Source: Clostridia bacterium (GTDB taxonomy: Bacteria > Bacillota_A > Clostridia > Oscillospirales > Acutalibacteraceae). From it: a stretch of 9,583 nucleotides of DNA. Where the stretch lies: positions 1 to 9,583 of the forward strand of contig JAILQN010000084.1 of NCBI GenBank assembly GCA_024699005.1, written 5' to 3'. Positions 1 through 8,407 of this stretch are shown piece by piece (position 1 is the first letter of the stretch; each line of letters starts with the position of its first letter). Position numbers and translations under genes: made by a program. The notes under the pieces were generated by a model, which made no database searches, was not told the origin of the DNA, and was given only the letters and a program-made list of their open reading frames with translations.

Positions 1-130
1 TGACCATTATGGTGCGCTCGGTCACGTCGCGCACAAACTTGTTCGCGTTATCTTTAAACTCTTAAAATCCAATTCTCCGTTCATTCATGACCGCCTGCTG
101 AAAACCTGATTCTTTATCTTGACTTTTCAT
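1..130 (-). pseudogene. Interrupted 5' end of an unidentified gene, running off the left edge
   Basis: A start codon at 128-130 has a very strong ribosome site (AAGGAGA at 137-143, 6-nt spacer). It opens a frame that stops after 22 residues (MKSQDKESGFQQAVMNERR...) at TAA 62-64. Directly after the stop, the same frame continues as EFKDNANKFVRDVTERTIMV to the window edge. Its codons (GCG AAC AAG, GTG CGC GAC GTG ACC GAG CGC) look like those of the neighbouring real genes. Alternatively, an ATG at 82-84 opens another frame (MNGELDFK...), and one missing A near 61-65 would join it to the downstream frame. Three readings are possible: a point-mutated or frameshifted gene, a sequencing error, or a 22-codon leader peptide ahead of a gene that starts at GTG 32-34 or further left. 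I do not recognise the product, and the part beyond position 1 is not visible. Confidence 0.35.
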
Positions 131-136
131 AGCTGG

Positions 137-143
137 TCTCCTT
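137..143 (-). promoter_or_regulatory. Strong ribosome binding site for the 22-codon frame
   Basis: On the minus strand this reads AAGGAGA, six nucleotides before the ATG at 128-130. It is the best Shine-Dalgarno match in the window, which argues that translation really begins at 130 even though the frame stops after 22 codons. The rest of 144-365 shows no convincing promoter, hairpin terminator or coding frame. A TTG-started extension of the same frame up to 289 reads straight through this ribosome site and is probably spurious. Confidence 0.45.
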
Positions 144-365
144 AATAATAGTTTACGCTCGGGTTTTTCCGGTTCCACGACACAAACAACGCCGCAGGGC
201 ATACCAACCCCACGGCAACAAATCATATTAAAAGCAAAGTTGACAAACGCGCGCATCTTCCTTTTTGCAGGCGCACTGAAGCGCGCCAATACATGCTTGC
301 TGAAGGATCGTACGCCGTATTAAGCATCTGTCAACACCTCTTCCGAACAAAACCACCAAAACCGA

Positions 366-1349
366 CTACGCGGTGACTTCCATCGCAACCTTATAAAGAT
401 CCTTATCAAAGGGTTTTGTCATCTTAAGGGCTTCGTAGATATCCATATCGGAAATAACGTCCTTGTTGATGGTGACTACCCTGTTGCCCTTGCCGCTTAT
501 TATAAGGTGAGCGGCATAGTTGCCCATTCGCGTGCCTATGACTCTGTCTCTGAGCGTGGGCGAACCGCCGCGCTGGATGTGACCGAGGACAATGGAACGG
601 CTTTCGATATCGGTCTCCGCTTCGATCTGCTTGGCGAGAGCCTCGACCCCGCCGAACTGCGCGGAGCAGCCCTCTGCAACCATAACGATAAAATGCGTTT
701 CGCCCTTGGACTGAGCTCTTCTGATGCGCTGAATAACGTCGAGCTCCACGTCGAAGGCGATCTCGGGAACGAGTATCGCCACCGCGCCGCAGGCGATGCC
801 GCCGTTAAGAGCCAGGTAACCCGCGTTCCTGCCCATGGTCTCTACGACCATACAGCGCCCGTGAGACTCCATCGTATCGCGGATACGGTCCGTCATCTCA
901 ACGATCGTGTTGAGGGAGGTATCGTAACCTGTGGTGTAGTCGCTGCTGGAGATATCGTTGTCGATAGTGCCGCTGACGCCTATGCAGTTCACGCCGTGAG
1001 CGGTAAAATCCCTGGCGCCGCGGAAAGAGCCGTCCCCGCCGATAACGACGATCCCGTCGATATCGTTGTCACGGCAGACCTTAAGCGCCTTCTGCATACC
1101 GGATTCTTCGCGGAATTCCGGGCTTCTGGCGGATTTCAGCACGGTGCCGCCGCGCGAGATTATATTGGAAACGGAGTGATAGTTCATTTCGAAGATATCA
1201 CCCTCCATAAGCCCCTGATAACCGCGGCGGACGCCTACGACTTTTACTCCCATGGAAAGAGCCGTCCTTACTACTCCGCGGATAACGGGATTCATGCCCG
1301 GCGCGTCGCCGCCGCTGGTAAGCACTGCTATTTTTCTTATTGTTGACAT
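366..1349 (-). CDS. pfkA: ATP-dependent 6-phosphofructokinase
   Basis: Cytoplasmic glycolytic enzyme that phosphorylates fructose 6-phosphate to fructose 1,6-bisphosphate with ATP. The product is 327 residues, close to the usual ~320 of bacterial PfkA. Visible motifs are the nucleotide loop TSGGDAPGMN (11-20), SRGGTVLKSARSPEF (65-79), GGDGS (104-108), the catalytic GTIDND (127-132, base Asp130), METMGRNAGY-type substrate residues and GHIQRGGSP near the C-terminus. Gly107 in GGDGS and Gly127 before TIDND are the residues of ATP-using enzymes; PPi-using relatives carry Asp and Lys there. The stretch after TIDNDI reads SSSD rather than the more common xGTD, a small deviation. I chose the start at 1347-1349 over an in-frame ATG at 1371-1373 because AAAGGA (1359-1364) lies 9 nt upstream and because MSTIRKIAVLTSGGD matches the family N-terminus. 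The upstream gap to the next gene is 195 nt and contains a heptad array, so it probably has its own promoter. Confidence 0.97.
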   Translation of the reverse strand: MSTIRKIAVLTSGGDAPGMNPVIRGVVRTALSMGVKVVGVRRGYQGLMEGDIFEMNYHSVSNIISRGGTVLKSARSPEFREESGMQKALKVCRDNDIDGIVVIGGDGSFRGARDFTAHGVNCIGVSGTIDNDISSSDYTTGYDTSLNTIVEMTDRIRDTMESHGRCMVVETMGRNAGYLALNGGIACGAVAILVPEIAFDVELDVIQRIRRAQSKGETHFIVMVAEGCSAQFGGVEALAKQIEAETDIESRSIVLGHIQRGGSPTLRDRVIGTRMGNYAAHLIISGKGNRVVTINKDVISDMDIYEALKMTKPFDKDLYKVAMEVTA

Positions 1350-1358
1350 ATCTATATA

Positions 1359-1364
1359 TCCTTT
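1359..1364 (-). promoter_or_regulatory. pfkA ribosome binding site (decides the start)
   Basis: On the minus strand this reads AAAGGA, 9 nt ahead of ATG 1347-1349. It supports the shorter 327-residue PfkA rather than the 335-residue reading that starts inside this leader. Confidence 0.6.
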
Positions 1365-1373
1365 CTTGCACAT

Positions 1374-1382
1374 AATATAACA
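1374..1382 (-). promoter_or_regulatory. Possible extended -10 promoter element for pfkA
   Basis: On the minus strand 1382-1374 reads TGTTATATT, an extended -10 (TG-N-TATATT). It would give a transcript start near 1366 and a short leader that still contains the ribosome site. No good -35 is visible. The region where it should lie is occupied by heptad repeat units (from 1391). This is a weak call based on pattern only. Confidence 0.3.
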
Positions 1383-1390
1383 GGTTAGTC

Positions 1391-1510
1391 AGCAAACAGC
1401 GAACAGTGAACAGTTCTTGAACAGAAACTGATTACAATTCAGCGATACTTTCGGCAAACAATACCCGCTGATCTTCAAGCCTGTTCGCTGTTTACTGTTC
1501 GCTGTTCACT
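1391..1510. repeat. Heptad array as facing inverted repeats (AG[CT][GA]AAC units)
   Basis: On the plus strand, 1391-1413 contains the units AGCAAAC, AGCGAAC and AGTGAAC plus AG. On the minus strand, 1510-1480 reads AGTGAAC, AGCGAAC, AGTAAAC, AGCGAAC, AGG. The arms 1395-1413 and 1488-1506 are complementary at 18 of 19 positions, the exception being a G-T wobble in RNA, with a 74-nt spacer between. The element occupies most of the gap between the 595-residue gene and pfkA, so it would lie in or just ahead of the pfkA leader. No T-run follows the stem, so it does not look like a classical terminator. Period-7 intergenic repeats are known in several bacterial groups. The mechanism that makes these is not evident here. 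Confidence 0.8.
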
Positions 1511-1544
1511 CCTTATAACACATTTTTCCGGAACAGTCAATAGT

Positions 1545-3332
1545 TTAATCCTGAAGCACACCATGATACAGCCCCAGCCAGTAGCTTGTGGTGTAAGCCG
1601 TGCAGGACTCGACGTACATGGTCCCGCCGGAATCCTCATGGGTGTACTGACGGGCGTTGCGGTCATATTTTGAGATAAACCGCTCCTCGGGATTCAGCAG
1701 GAACCCCGTTTCACGGTAACCGGCGCGGTAGATCTTCATCGGCACGTCGTATCTGTCGAAAACGCCCGTGCCGGAAGCGAGCATGCTAACGTTGTGCCGG
1801 CTGTACCAGGCGTTCAGACCGTGAGCGATACCTTCCTCATTTTTAAAATCCGGATCGGGGCATTTCCCGTTTATGATAAGATAAGGCACGTCGTACATCG
1901 GGTTATGCTGTCTCTCGACGTCGCGGTCGCGCCAGTCGTGCAGGAATTTAAGATACTTTGCCCGGAGTTCGCTGTCCGTCTCGGTCATCAGCAAGCCGTA
2001 GACCGACCAGGTGGCGAGCATATGGTCGCCGTACATTATATCCTCCGGTATGTCGACGCCCTCCGCGAAGGACTGCGCCCATACCCTGTCGCCGCGCAGA
2101 GGAGAGATGTCCGCATAACCGTCCGCGACGAGCTTTTTATATTCTTCATCCCATCTCGGGTCGCCCGTCATATCCCCGACTACCCTGCAGTACATGAGCA
2201 CTTCGGTGGCGTTGAGCGGCGCGTCGCCCCAGCCCAGGCCGCCGGCGAAATACCTTTTGCTCCACTTTGCCCAGGTGGTGCTGCCGCCGTGCATAGCCCT
2301 GAATTCATAGCCGTTTTTTATGATATGGTCAAGCATGGCTGCGGCGCAGTGGACGGCGTACGAGTCCAGCTCGGGATCATCTTCCGCAAGGATCTTATGA
2401 GCGTACCAGAAATTGATAAAATGCAGAGTCGCCTCATCCGAGGAAGTGTCCGTCTTAAAGATGATATCATCGTCCGTGTAACCGTCGTCACGGTAAAGCT
2501 TTGCAAACCTTGCGGGGATCCCGTCGGGTGTGTCGTATACGTCGCCGACGATGCCGTATTCACGACAGAGAGAAGTATCCAGCGCGACGGCGGTCCTGCC
2601 CTCTTTTTTCAGCCAGAGCCCGCCTTTCGGCTGCGGCGCGTCGGTCGTGATGTAAGACCTCGCCGGGAAGCCGTCGTCCCGCCCGGAGATATAGAACATC
2701 AGAATGCACGCTTCAAGCGCTCTTACAGCCGATGCTTTGGCTTTTTCAAGCTCTTCCGCCGCGGCTCCCTCGCGCTTCAGCACGGCGTATCTGCACAGAG
2801 CGCCTATACAGAACGCAGCGGTAAAGCCGCCGTCGTTGTCACTGGTGTTGAACTTGTCCCACTCCGACAGATCGGACGGTCTTATGAGTTTTCGCTCGGA
2901 GATCATACCGTGACGGTCAAGGATCTTTGTCGTCTCCGCAAACAGAAGCTCCGAATGTTCGCGTACGGTCAGAGACTTCAGTTCGATATGCGACACTCCT
3001 GCGGCGTTTTTCACCCAGATCTCATTCTCTGATGCGCTGATCGCGGTGACGTCGCCGCTCTGCAGATCGCGTTTTGCCGAGAAAAACATGACGCGATCAT
3101 AATCGTTTCCGGCGTTTTCATCGTATCTCGCGACACCTCCGTTCCCGGCGAACCAGTAAATATCTCCGGTTCTGAGCGCGATTTTTATATCCCTGCGGCG
3201 CAGAGGCAGCGGGTATTCAGGCTTCAGGCTGCCGATATCGACGTTTGAACGGTCGGACAGCTCCGGCACCTGCGGGGAACCGGTTTCATAAAAGGTAATA
3301 AACCTGGCTTTGTGGGGTTTCAGTGTTATCAT
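1545..3332 (-). CDS. Uncharacterised helical-toroid-like protein with an N-terminal propeller-like segment
   Basis: The product is 595 residues, with no signal peptide or membrane segment, so it is probably cytoplasmic. Residues ~50-120 resemble one or two beta-propeller blades (DIYWFAGNGGVARYD at 57-71, EIWVKNAAGVSHIE at 104-117), as in two-component-regulator-type propeller repeats. Residues ~130-530 are mostly helices with conserved-looking aromatic/acidic loops: SDNDGGF (164-170), GFPARSYI (221-228), DEATLHFINFWYAHK (299-313), GWGDAPLNATEV (367-378) and GDHMLATWSVYG (435-446). This pattern suggests an (alpha/alpha) barrel of the six-hairpin glycosidase type. I have no recognised family function, and a sugar-active or structural role is only a guess. 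The ATG at 3330-3332 is preceded by AGAAAGG with suitable spacing. Both flanks are heptad arrays, 136 nt to the upstream cysteine-cluster gene and 195 nt to pfkA, so operon membership is uncertain. Confidence 0.85.
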   Translation of the reverse strand: MITLKPHKARFITFYETGSPQVPELSDRSNVDIGSLKPEYPLPLRRRDIKIALRTGDIYWFAGNGGVARYDENAGNDYDRVMFFSAKRDLQSGDVTAISASENEIWVKNAAGVSHIELKSLTVREHSELLFAETTKILDRHGMISERKLIRPSDLSEWDKFNTSDNDGGFTAAFCIGALCRYAVLKREGAAAEELEKAKASAVRALEACILMFYISGRDDGFPARSYITTDAPQPKGGLWLKKEGRTAVALDTSLCREYGIVGDVYDTPDGIPARFAKLYRDDGYTDDDIIFKTDTSSDEATLHFINFWYAHKILAEDDPELDSYAVHCAAAMLDHIIKNGYEFRAMHGGSTTWAKWSKRYFAGGLGWGDAPLNATEVLMYCRVVGDMTGDPRWDEEYKKLVADGYADISPLRGDRVWAQSFAEGVDIPEDIMYGDHMLATWSVYGLLMTETDSELRAKYLKFLHDWRDRDVERQHNPMYDVPYLIINGKCPDPDFKNEEGIAHGLNAWYSRHNVSMLASGTGVFDRYDVPMKIYRAGYRETGFLLNPEERFISKYDRNARQYTHEDSGGTMYVESCTAYTTSYWLGLYHGVLQD

Positions 3333-3353
3333 CGTTTTTGCCTTTCTGTGTGG

Positions 3354-3509
3354 TAAGGTGACAGGTTACAGGTAACAGGTGTAAGGTTTAAGGTTTTTTT
3401 AAATGTTTTCGCGCGGTACTTGAATATTATTATTATTATCTTCACCGCGCGCTGTCACCTGTTACCTGTTACCTGTCCCCTGACCTGTCACCTGTTTCCT
3501 GTAACCTTA
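3354..3509. repeat. Heptad array as facing inverted repeats (GGTNACA units) with a nested GC stem
   Basis: The plus strand from 3357 reads GGTGACA, GGTTACA, GGTAACA, GGTGTAA, GGTTTAA, GGTT. The minus strand from 3506 back to 3453 reads units of GGTTACA, GGAAACA, GGTGACA, an irregular stretch, then GGTAACA, GGTAACA and GGTGACA. Arms 3360-3381 and 3456-3477 are complementary at 21 of 22 positions with a 74-nt spacer. An outer pairing, 3354-3381 with 3482-3509, matches at 25 of 28. Inside the spacer, CGCGCGGT (3410-3417) pairs perfectly with ACCGCGCG (3444-3451) around an AT-rich TAT-repeat loop. The right arm overlaps the 3' end of the cysteine-cluster gene, so the element is partly coding. It is built like the 1391-1510 element but with a different unit sequence. 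Confidence 0.82.
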
Positions 3510-3993
3510 AAAAGAATTCATACAGCTCGTCGATTTCCCTGTTGACATTTATTGCGTAATCGCGCAGCGCTTCATCCCCGGACATCAGTTCCGCGACCCG
3601 GAGCATCGCGCTTATGAATCTGTCCTGCGGTTCGCGCGAAGCCAGAAGCGGACATATCGCCGCAGCCCTCAGATCCGCCCGCATATCAACAGGATCCGTG
3701 ATCGGAAAATAAGGAAAAATCATACATGCCAGCGGGCGGTTCTCTCTGTCGCAGCGCCCGCCGCAGACAGCCGTTTTATATCCGAAATTACCCTCGGAAT
3801 CAAAAAAACTGAACTCCCCGCAACCCTTAAGCAGCTCATACTCCCCGGGGAACAGACCCATGCCGGTCCTGTCGTCGCCCGCGCAGCACGCGCCGCCGCA
3901 AAGAGTGCCGCAGTCGTTTTTGAGAGGAGTCACGCCGCAGAGTATCGCACGGCAACGTTTAACGGTACTTATCGTTTTGTCAGTTGCTTCCAT
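3469..3993 (-). CDS. Cysteine-cluster protein, YkgJ-like, with a repeat-derived C-terminus
   Basis: The product is 174 residues with eleven cysteines (14, 19, 28, 32, 36, 37, 58, 77, 81, 90, 114). The arrangement CGGACCAGDD (32-41), FPGE (48-51), CGGRCDRENRPLACMIFPYFP (77-97) and a final AICPL (112-116) resembles CxxxxxxCC...RPxxCxxFP proteins of the YkgJ type. These are thought to bind a zinc ion or iron-sulphur cluster through their cysteines, but their function is poorly known. No signal peptide or membrane helix is seen, so it is probably cytoplasmic. The last 12 residues (163-174, RLQETGDRSGDR) and the stop are encoded by the GGTNACA heptad array, so the native C-terminus was probably replaced or extended. 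The ATG at 3991-3993 has no ribosome site within 15 nt. A candidate promoter places the transcript start almost on this ATG, so the mRNA may be leaderless. The gene diverges from ligA. Confidence 0.8.
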   Translation of the reverse strand: MEATDKTISTVKRCRAILCGVTPLKNDCGTLCGGACCAGDDRTGMGLFPGEYELLKGCGEFSFFDSEGNFGYKTAVCGGRCDRENRPLACMIFPYFPITDPVDMRADLRAAAICPLLASREPQDRFISAMLRVAELMSGDEALRDYAINVNREIDELYEFFLRLQETGDRSGDR

Positions 3994-4000
3994 GTTTTAT

Positions 4001-4029
4001 ATACTACTACCTTTCCGGCAGTTTTGCAA
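4001..4029 (-). promoter_or_regulatory. Candidate promoter giving a leaderless transcript of the cysteine-cluster gene
   Basis: On the minus strand TTGCAA (4029-4024), a 17-nt spacer and TAGTAT (4006-4001) match the -35 and -10 consensus at 4 of 6 positions each. A start about 7 nt past the -10 falls at 3993-3995, on or beside the A of the ATG. The absence of a Shine-Dalgarno sequence fits a leaderless mRNA. Confidence 0.35.
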
Positions 4030-4052
4030 CGGTAGATTTTAAAAACATACTA

Positions 4053-6144
<2,092 letters not shown>

Positions 6145-6164
6145 GGAACGGAAGCCAGGAAAAT

Positions 6165-6995
6165 ATGCCCAGGAAACTTTTTTGCGAGATAAGTCCGCTG
6201 ACTTATAAGATCTCTCTGAGAAAAGAAATCCTTAAAAGAGATCTGACCGATCTTATCGCCAACCGCGATATAGTGGCAAAAACGCACGATGCGGATGAAT
6301 TGCCGAATATCGTAAAGGGGCACAGCTCTGTTCTTTTGCGCAAGCTGCACGGCGTGGACCCAGTACTGCAGGAGAACAAAGTCACAAACATTCAGCTTGC
6401 CTGTGAAAAGATAAACGGAATCATCATTCACCCCGGAGAGACGTTCTCTTTCTGGAGAACCATCGGCGAACCCACCGAAAAGAAGGGATATAAGGAGGGC
6501 CTTGCGATCCGGACAGGCAAGACCGCGAAAGGCATAGGCGGCGGACTCTGCCAGATGGCGAATATGATCCACTATCTTGTTCTCAACAGCCCTCTGACGG
6601 TCACCGAGCTGCACCATCATACGGACGCCCTGTTCCCCGACGAACGCAGACGCGTTCCCTTCGGCACCGGCACTTCCGTTTTTTATAACAGAAGCGACTA
6701 TCGCTTCCGCAACGATACCGATCAGGACGTCCAGATACTTGTGTGGACCGAAGACGGCGAGTTATGCGGAGAACTTCGCAGCGAGCGCGCTTTTCCGTAC
6801 CGCTACAAGCTTGTGGAAGAGGACCATTATTTCAGCGAAGAAGACGGAAAATACTACAGAAACTCAAAGGTCTACCGTATCGTAATAGATCGGTCGTCCA
6901 ATACGCAGATCAAAAAAGAATTACTTCTGGACAATCATTCTCCGGTCATGTACGATCCTTCGCTTATCCCGCAGGATCAGATACGCGCGAAATGA
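6165..6995 (+). CDS. vanW: VanW family protein
   Basis: The product is 276 residues, about the length of VanW in enterococcal VanB-type vancomycin-resistance clusters, whose biochemical role is unknown. Family hallmarks are NKVTNIQLACEKINGIIIHPGETFSFW (71-97), the GxxxxKGYKEGLAI stretch (101-114), GIGGGLCQMANM (123-134, Cys129), ELHHHTDAL (148-156, His150-152) and FRNDTDQDVQILVW (181-194). No vanHBXY genes are nearby, so this is not a resistance cluster. No signal peptide or transmembrane segment is visible, so the protein is probably cytoplasmic or peripheral. AGGA (6157-6160) precedes the ATG closely. The stop TGA overlaps the start of the adenylation gene in ATGA (6992-6995), so the two are probably co-translated. 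The conserved Cys and nearby His could be catalytic, but that is inference. The gene symbol reflects the family and does not imply glycopeptide resistance. Confidence 0.9.
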   Translation: MPRKLFCEISPLTYKISLRKEILKRDLTDLIANRDIVAKTHDADELPNIVKGHSSVLLRKLHGVDPVLQENKVTNIQLACEKINGIIIHPGETFSFWRTIGEPTEKKGYKEGLAIRTGKTAKGIGGGLCQMANMIHYLVLNSPLTVTELHHHTDALFPDERRRVPFGTGTSVFYNRSDYRFRNDTDQDVQILVWTEDGELCGELRSERAFPYRYKLVEEDHYFSEEDGKYYRNSKVYRIVIDRSSNTQIKKELLLDNHSPVMYDPSLIPQDQIRAK

Positions 6996-8407
6996 ACAGC
7001 ATACTTGAACTGATCCGCAAAACCGTCGTTTCCGATCCTTCCCGGACGGCTTACCGAAGCGGCAATGATTCCGTTTCATATTCCTCGCTCTGGAACAGGG
7101 CGGAAACCGGGGCAGAATATCTTAAACGGCAGGGCACGTCGCCCGTTATTGTTTACGGCGACAAAGAAATCAGCGTGGTGGTTTCGATCATATCCTGCCT
7201 TATGGCTGACCGCACTTACGTTCCCGTAAGCACCAACACTCCGGAAACCAGAGCAAGGCGGATCATCGAAGCAACGGGTTCGGATCTGATACTTACGGAT
7301 CATAACGCAGATATTTTCGGCACGGATTATTGCAGAGTATCGGACCTTGAACGTTTTTCGGATAACGCCGAAAACAAATGCGATACGGATATCGCCTATA
7401 TAATCTTTACTTCGGGAAGCACCGGCGAACCGAAAGGCGTGCCTGTCTCCGTTGATAATCTGGAGAATTTTGTCCGCTGGATAAGTTCGCTGCATCCCCT
7501 ATGCGATTACCGAAACAGGATCGTGTTCAATCAGGCGAGTTTCAGCTTTGATCTTTCCGTCGCAGATCTGTATTATTCCTTATGCAACGGGCATACGCTG
7601 ACTGCTGCGCCCGGCGATCTGCGCGAACGTCCCGAAGCGGCTCTTGGCGCGCTTGCCTGCACAAACGTAGCGGTCATGACTCCCACGTTTGCCCGCTTCT
7701 GCCTGCTGTATAAGGAGTTTTCCGCGGAAAGCTGCCACGGGCTGCAATGTATTTATTTCTGCGGTGAAACGCTGGACGTAATTACCGTCCGCCGCCTTTT
7801 CAGGGCTTTTCCGGAGCTCAGCATCATCAACGCTTACGGACCCACAGAGGCGACCTCGGCAGTCACCGCAGTCGGGATCACTCCGGAAATGGCTGATTCG
7901 ACGGATATCCTGCCTGTAGGGATCGTTGACGAAAGTGCGGTTTCGGTGTCTGTGGAAGACGGGGAGATAGTACTCAGGGGCAGGAGCGTTTTCGGAGGTT
8001 ATCAGGACGGTCTCTCCGGCGGCTGGTTTTCCGAAAACGGAGTCAACGGGTATCGTACCGGCGACCTCGGAGAGATCAGAAACGGCCTTTTATACTGCTG
8101 CGGCAGAAAGGATCGTCAGATCAAATATCAGGGCTACCGTATAGAACTTGACGATATCGAGCGCAATCTCAGCATCATAGAAGGGATAAAAGACAGCGCC
8201 GTCGTCGCGAAAAGGAACGGGGACGGAACCATAAAGCTTATAAAAGCTTTCGTTGTGACGGACGGAACGCCTGACTCCGCCGCAATCCGGAAAAAACTGC
8301 AGGAACTGATCCCCGGTTATATGATACCGAAAACCATTTCATTTATCGATGCTTTACCCGTAAACGCGAACGGCAAGACCGACAGAAAGGAACTTGAAAA
8401 ATGGTAA
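6992..8407 (+). CDS. DltA-like amino acid adenylating enzyme (D-alanine--carrier protein ligase type)
   Basis: A 471-residue member of the ANL adenylation family, somewhat shorter than the ~500 residues of DltA. It should activate an amino acid with ATP and load it on a carrier protein. Core motifs are all present: A3 FTSGSTGEPKGV (139-150), A4 region FNQASFSFDLSVADLY (179-194), A5 NAYGPTEAT (280-288), A7 YRTGDLG (354-360), A8 GRKDRQIKYQGYRIELDDIE (371-390) and A10 NANGKTDRK with the catalytic Lys462. FSFDLSVADLY, TPTFARFCLL and YFCGET (Cys257) are DltA-like; the Cys in FCGE is associated with D-alanine selectivity in DltA. D-alanine is therefore the likely but unproven substrate. The true start is taken as the ATG in the ATGA overlap with vanW. 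An open frame extends further upstream, but it is only a shadow inside vanW. The 3' end overlaps the carrier gene by 7 nt. Confidence 0.9.
   Translation: MNSILELIRKTVVSDPSRTAYRSGNDSVSYSSLWNRAETGAEYLKRQGTSPVIVYGDKEISVVVSIISCLMADRTYVPVSTNTPETRARRIIEATGSDLILTDHNADIFGTDYCRVSDLERFSDNAENKCDTDIAYIIFTSGSTGEPKGVPVSVDNLENFVRWISSLHPLCDYRNRIVFNQASFSFDLSVADLYYSLCNGHTLTAAPGDLRERPEAALGALACTNVAVMTPTFARFCLLYKEFSAESCHGLQCIYFCGETLDVITVRRLFRAFPELSIINAYGPTEATSAVTAVGITPEMADSTDILPVGIVDESAVSVSVEDGEIVLRGRSVFGGYQDGLSGGWFSENGVNGYRTGDLGEIRNGLLYCCGRKDRQIKYQGYRIELDDIERNLSIIEGIKDSAVVAKRNGDGTIKLIKAFVVTDGTPDSAAIRKKLQELIPGYMIPKTISFIDALPVNANGKTDRKELEKW
8386..8392 (+). promoter_or_regulatory. Ribosome binding site of the carrier-protein gene
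   Basis: AAAGGAA lies within the 3' end of the adenylation gene, 8 nt ahead of ATG 8401. With the 7-nt overlap of the two reading frames this supports coupled translation of enzyme and carrier. Confidence 0.55.

Noticed and set aside
62..289. 75-residue minus-strand reading with a TTG start
   Set aside because: It reads through a strong internal ribosome site at 137-143, has no ribosome site of its own and resembles nothing recognisable.
320..365. Intrinsic terminator just after pfkA
   Set aside because: The GGTTTTGGTGGTTTTG stretch on the minus strand is a direct repeat, with no facing arm to form a stem.
507..1346. 279-residue plus-strand open frame opposite pfkA
   Set aside because: It is an antisense shadow of a clearly recognised gene in GC-rich codons, with no recognisable motifs.
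1391..1510. CRISPR array or insertion-sequence ends
   Set aside because: The units are only 7 bp, contiguous and without spacers. There is no transposase frame and no target-site duplication that I can see.
1794..3032. 412-residue plus-strand open frame opposite the 595-residue gene
   Set aside because: Arg/Val-rich antisense shadow without domain motifs or a ribosome site. The minus-strand frame has coherent motifs and a good start.
3410..3451. CGCGCGGT/ACCGCGCG hairpin as an intrinsic terminator of the cysteine-cluster gene
   Set aside because: The loop is 26 nt and on the minus strand the stem is followed by A-rich rather than T-rich sequence. The T-run lies on the plus strand ahead of the stem.
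6165..6995. Vancomycin-resistance cluster
   Set aside because: VanW is the only van-type gene. No vanH, ligase, vanX, vanY or vanRS is in the window, and its partners are ligA and Dlt-like genes.
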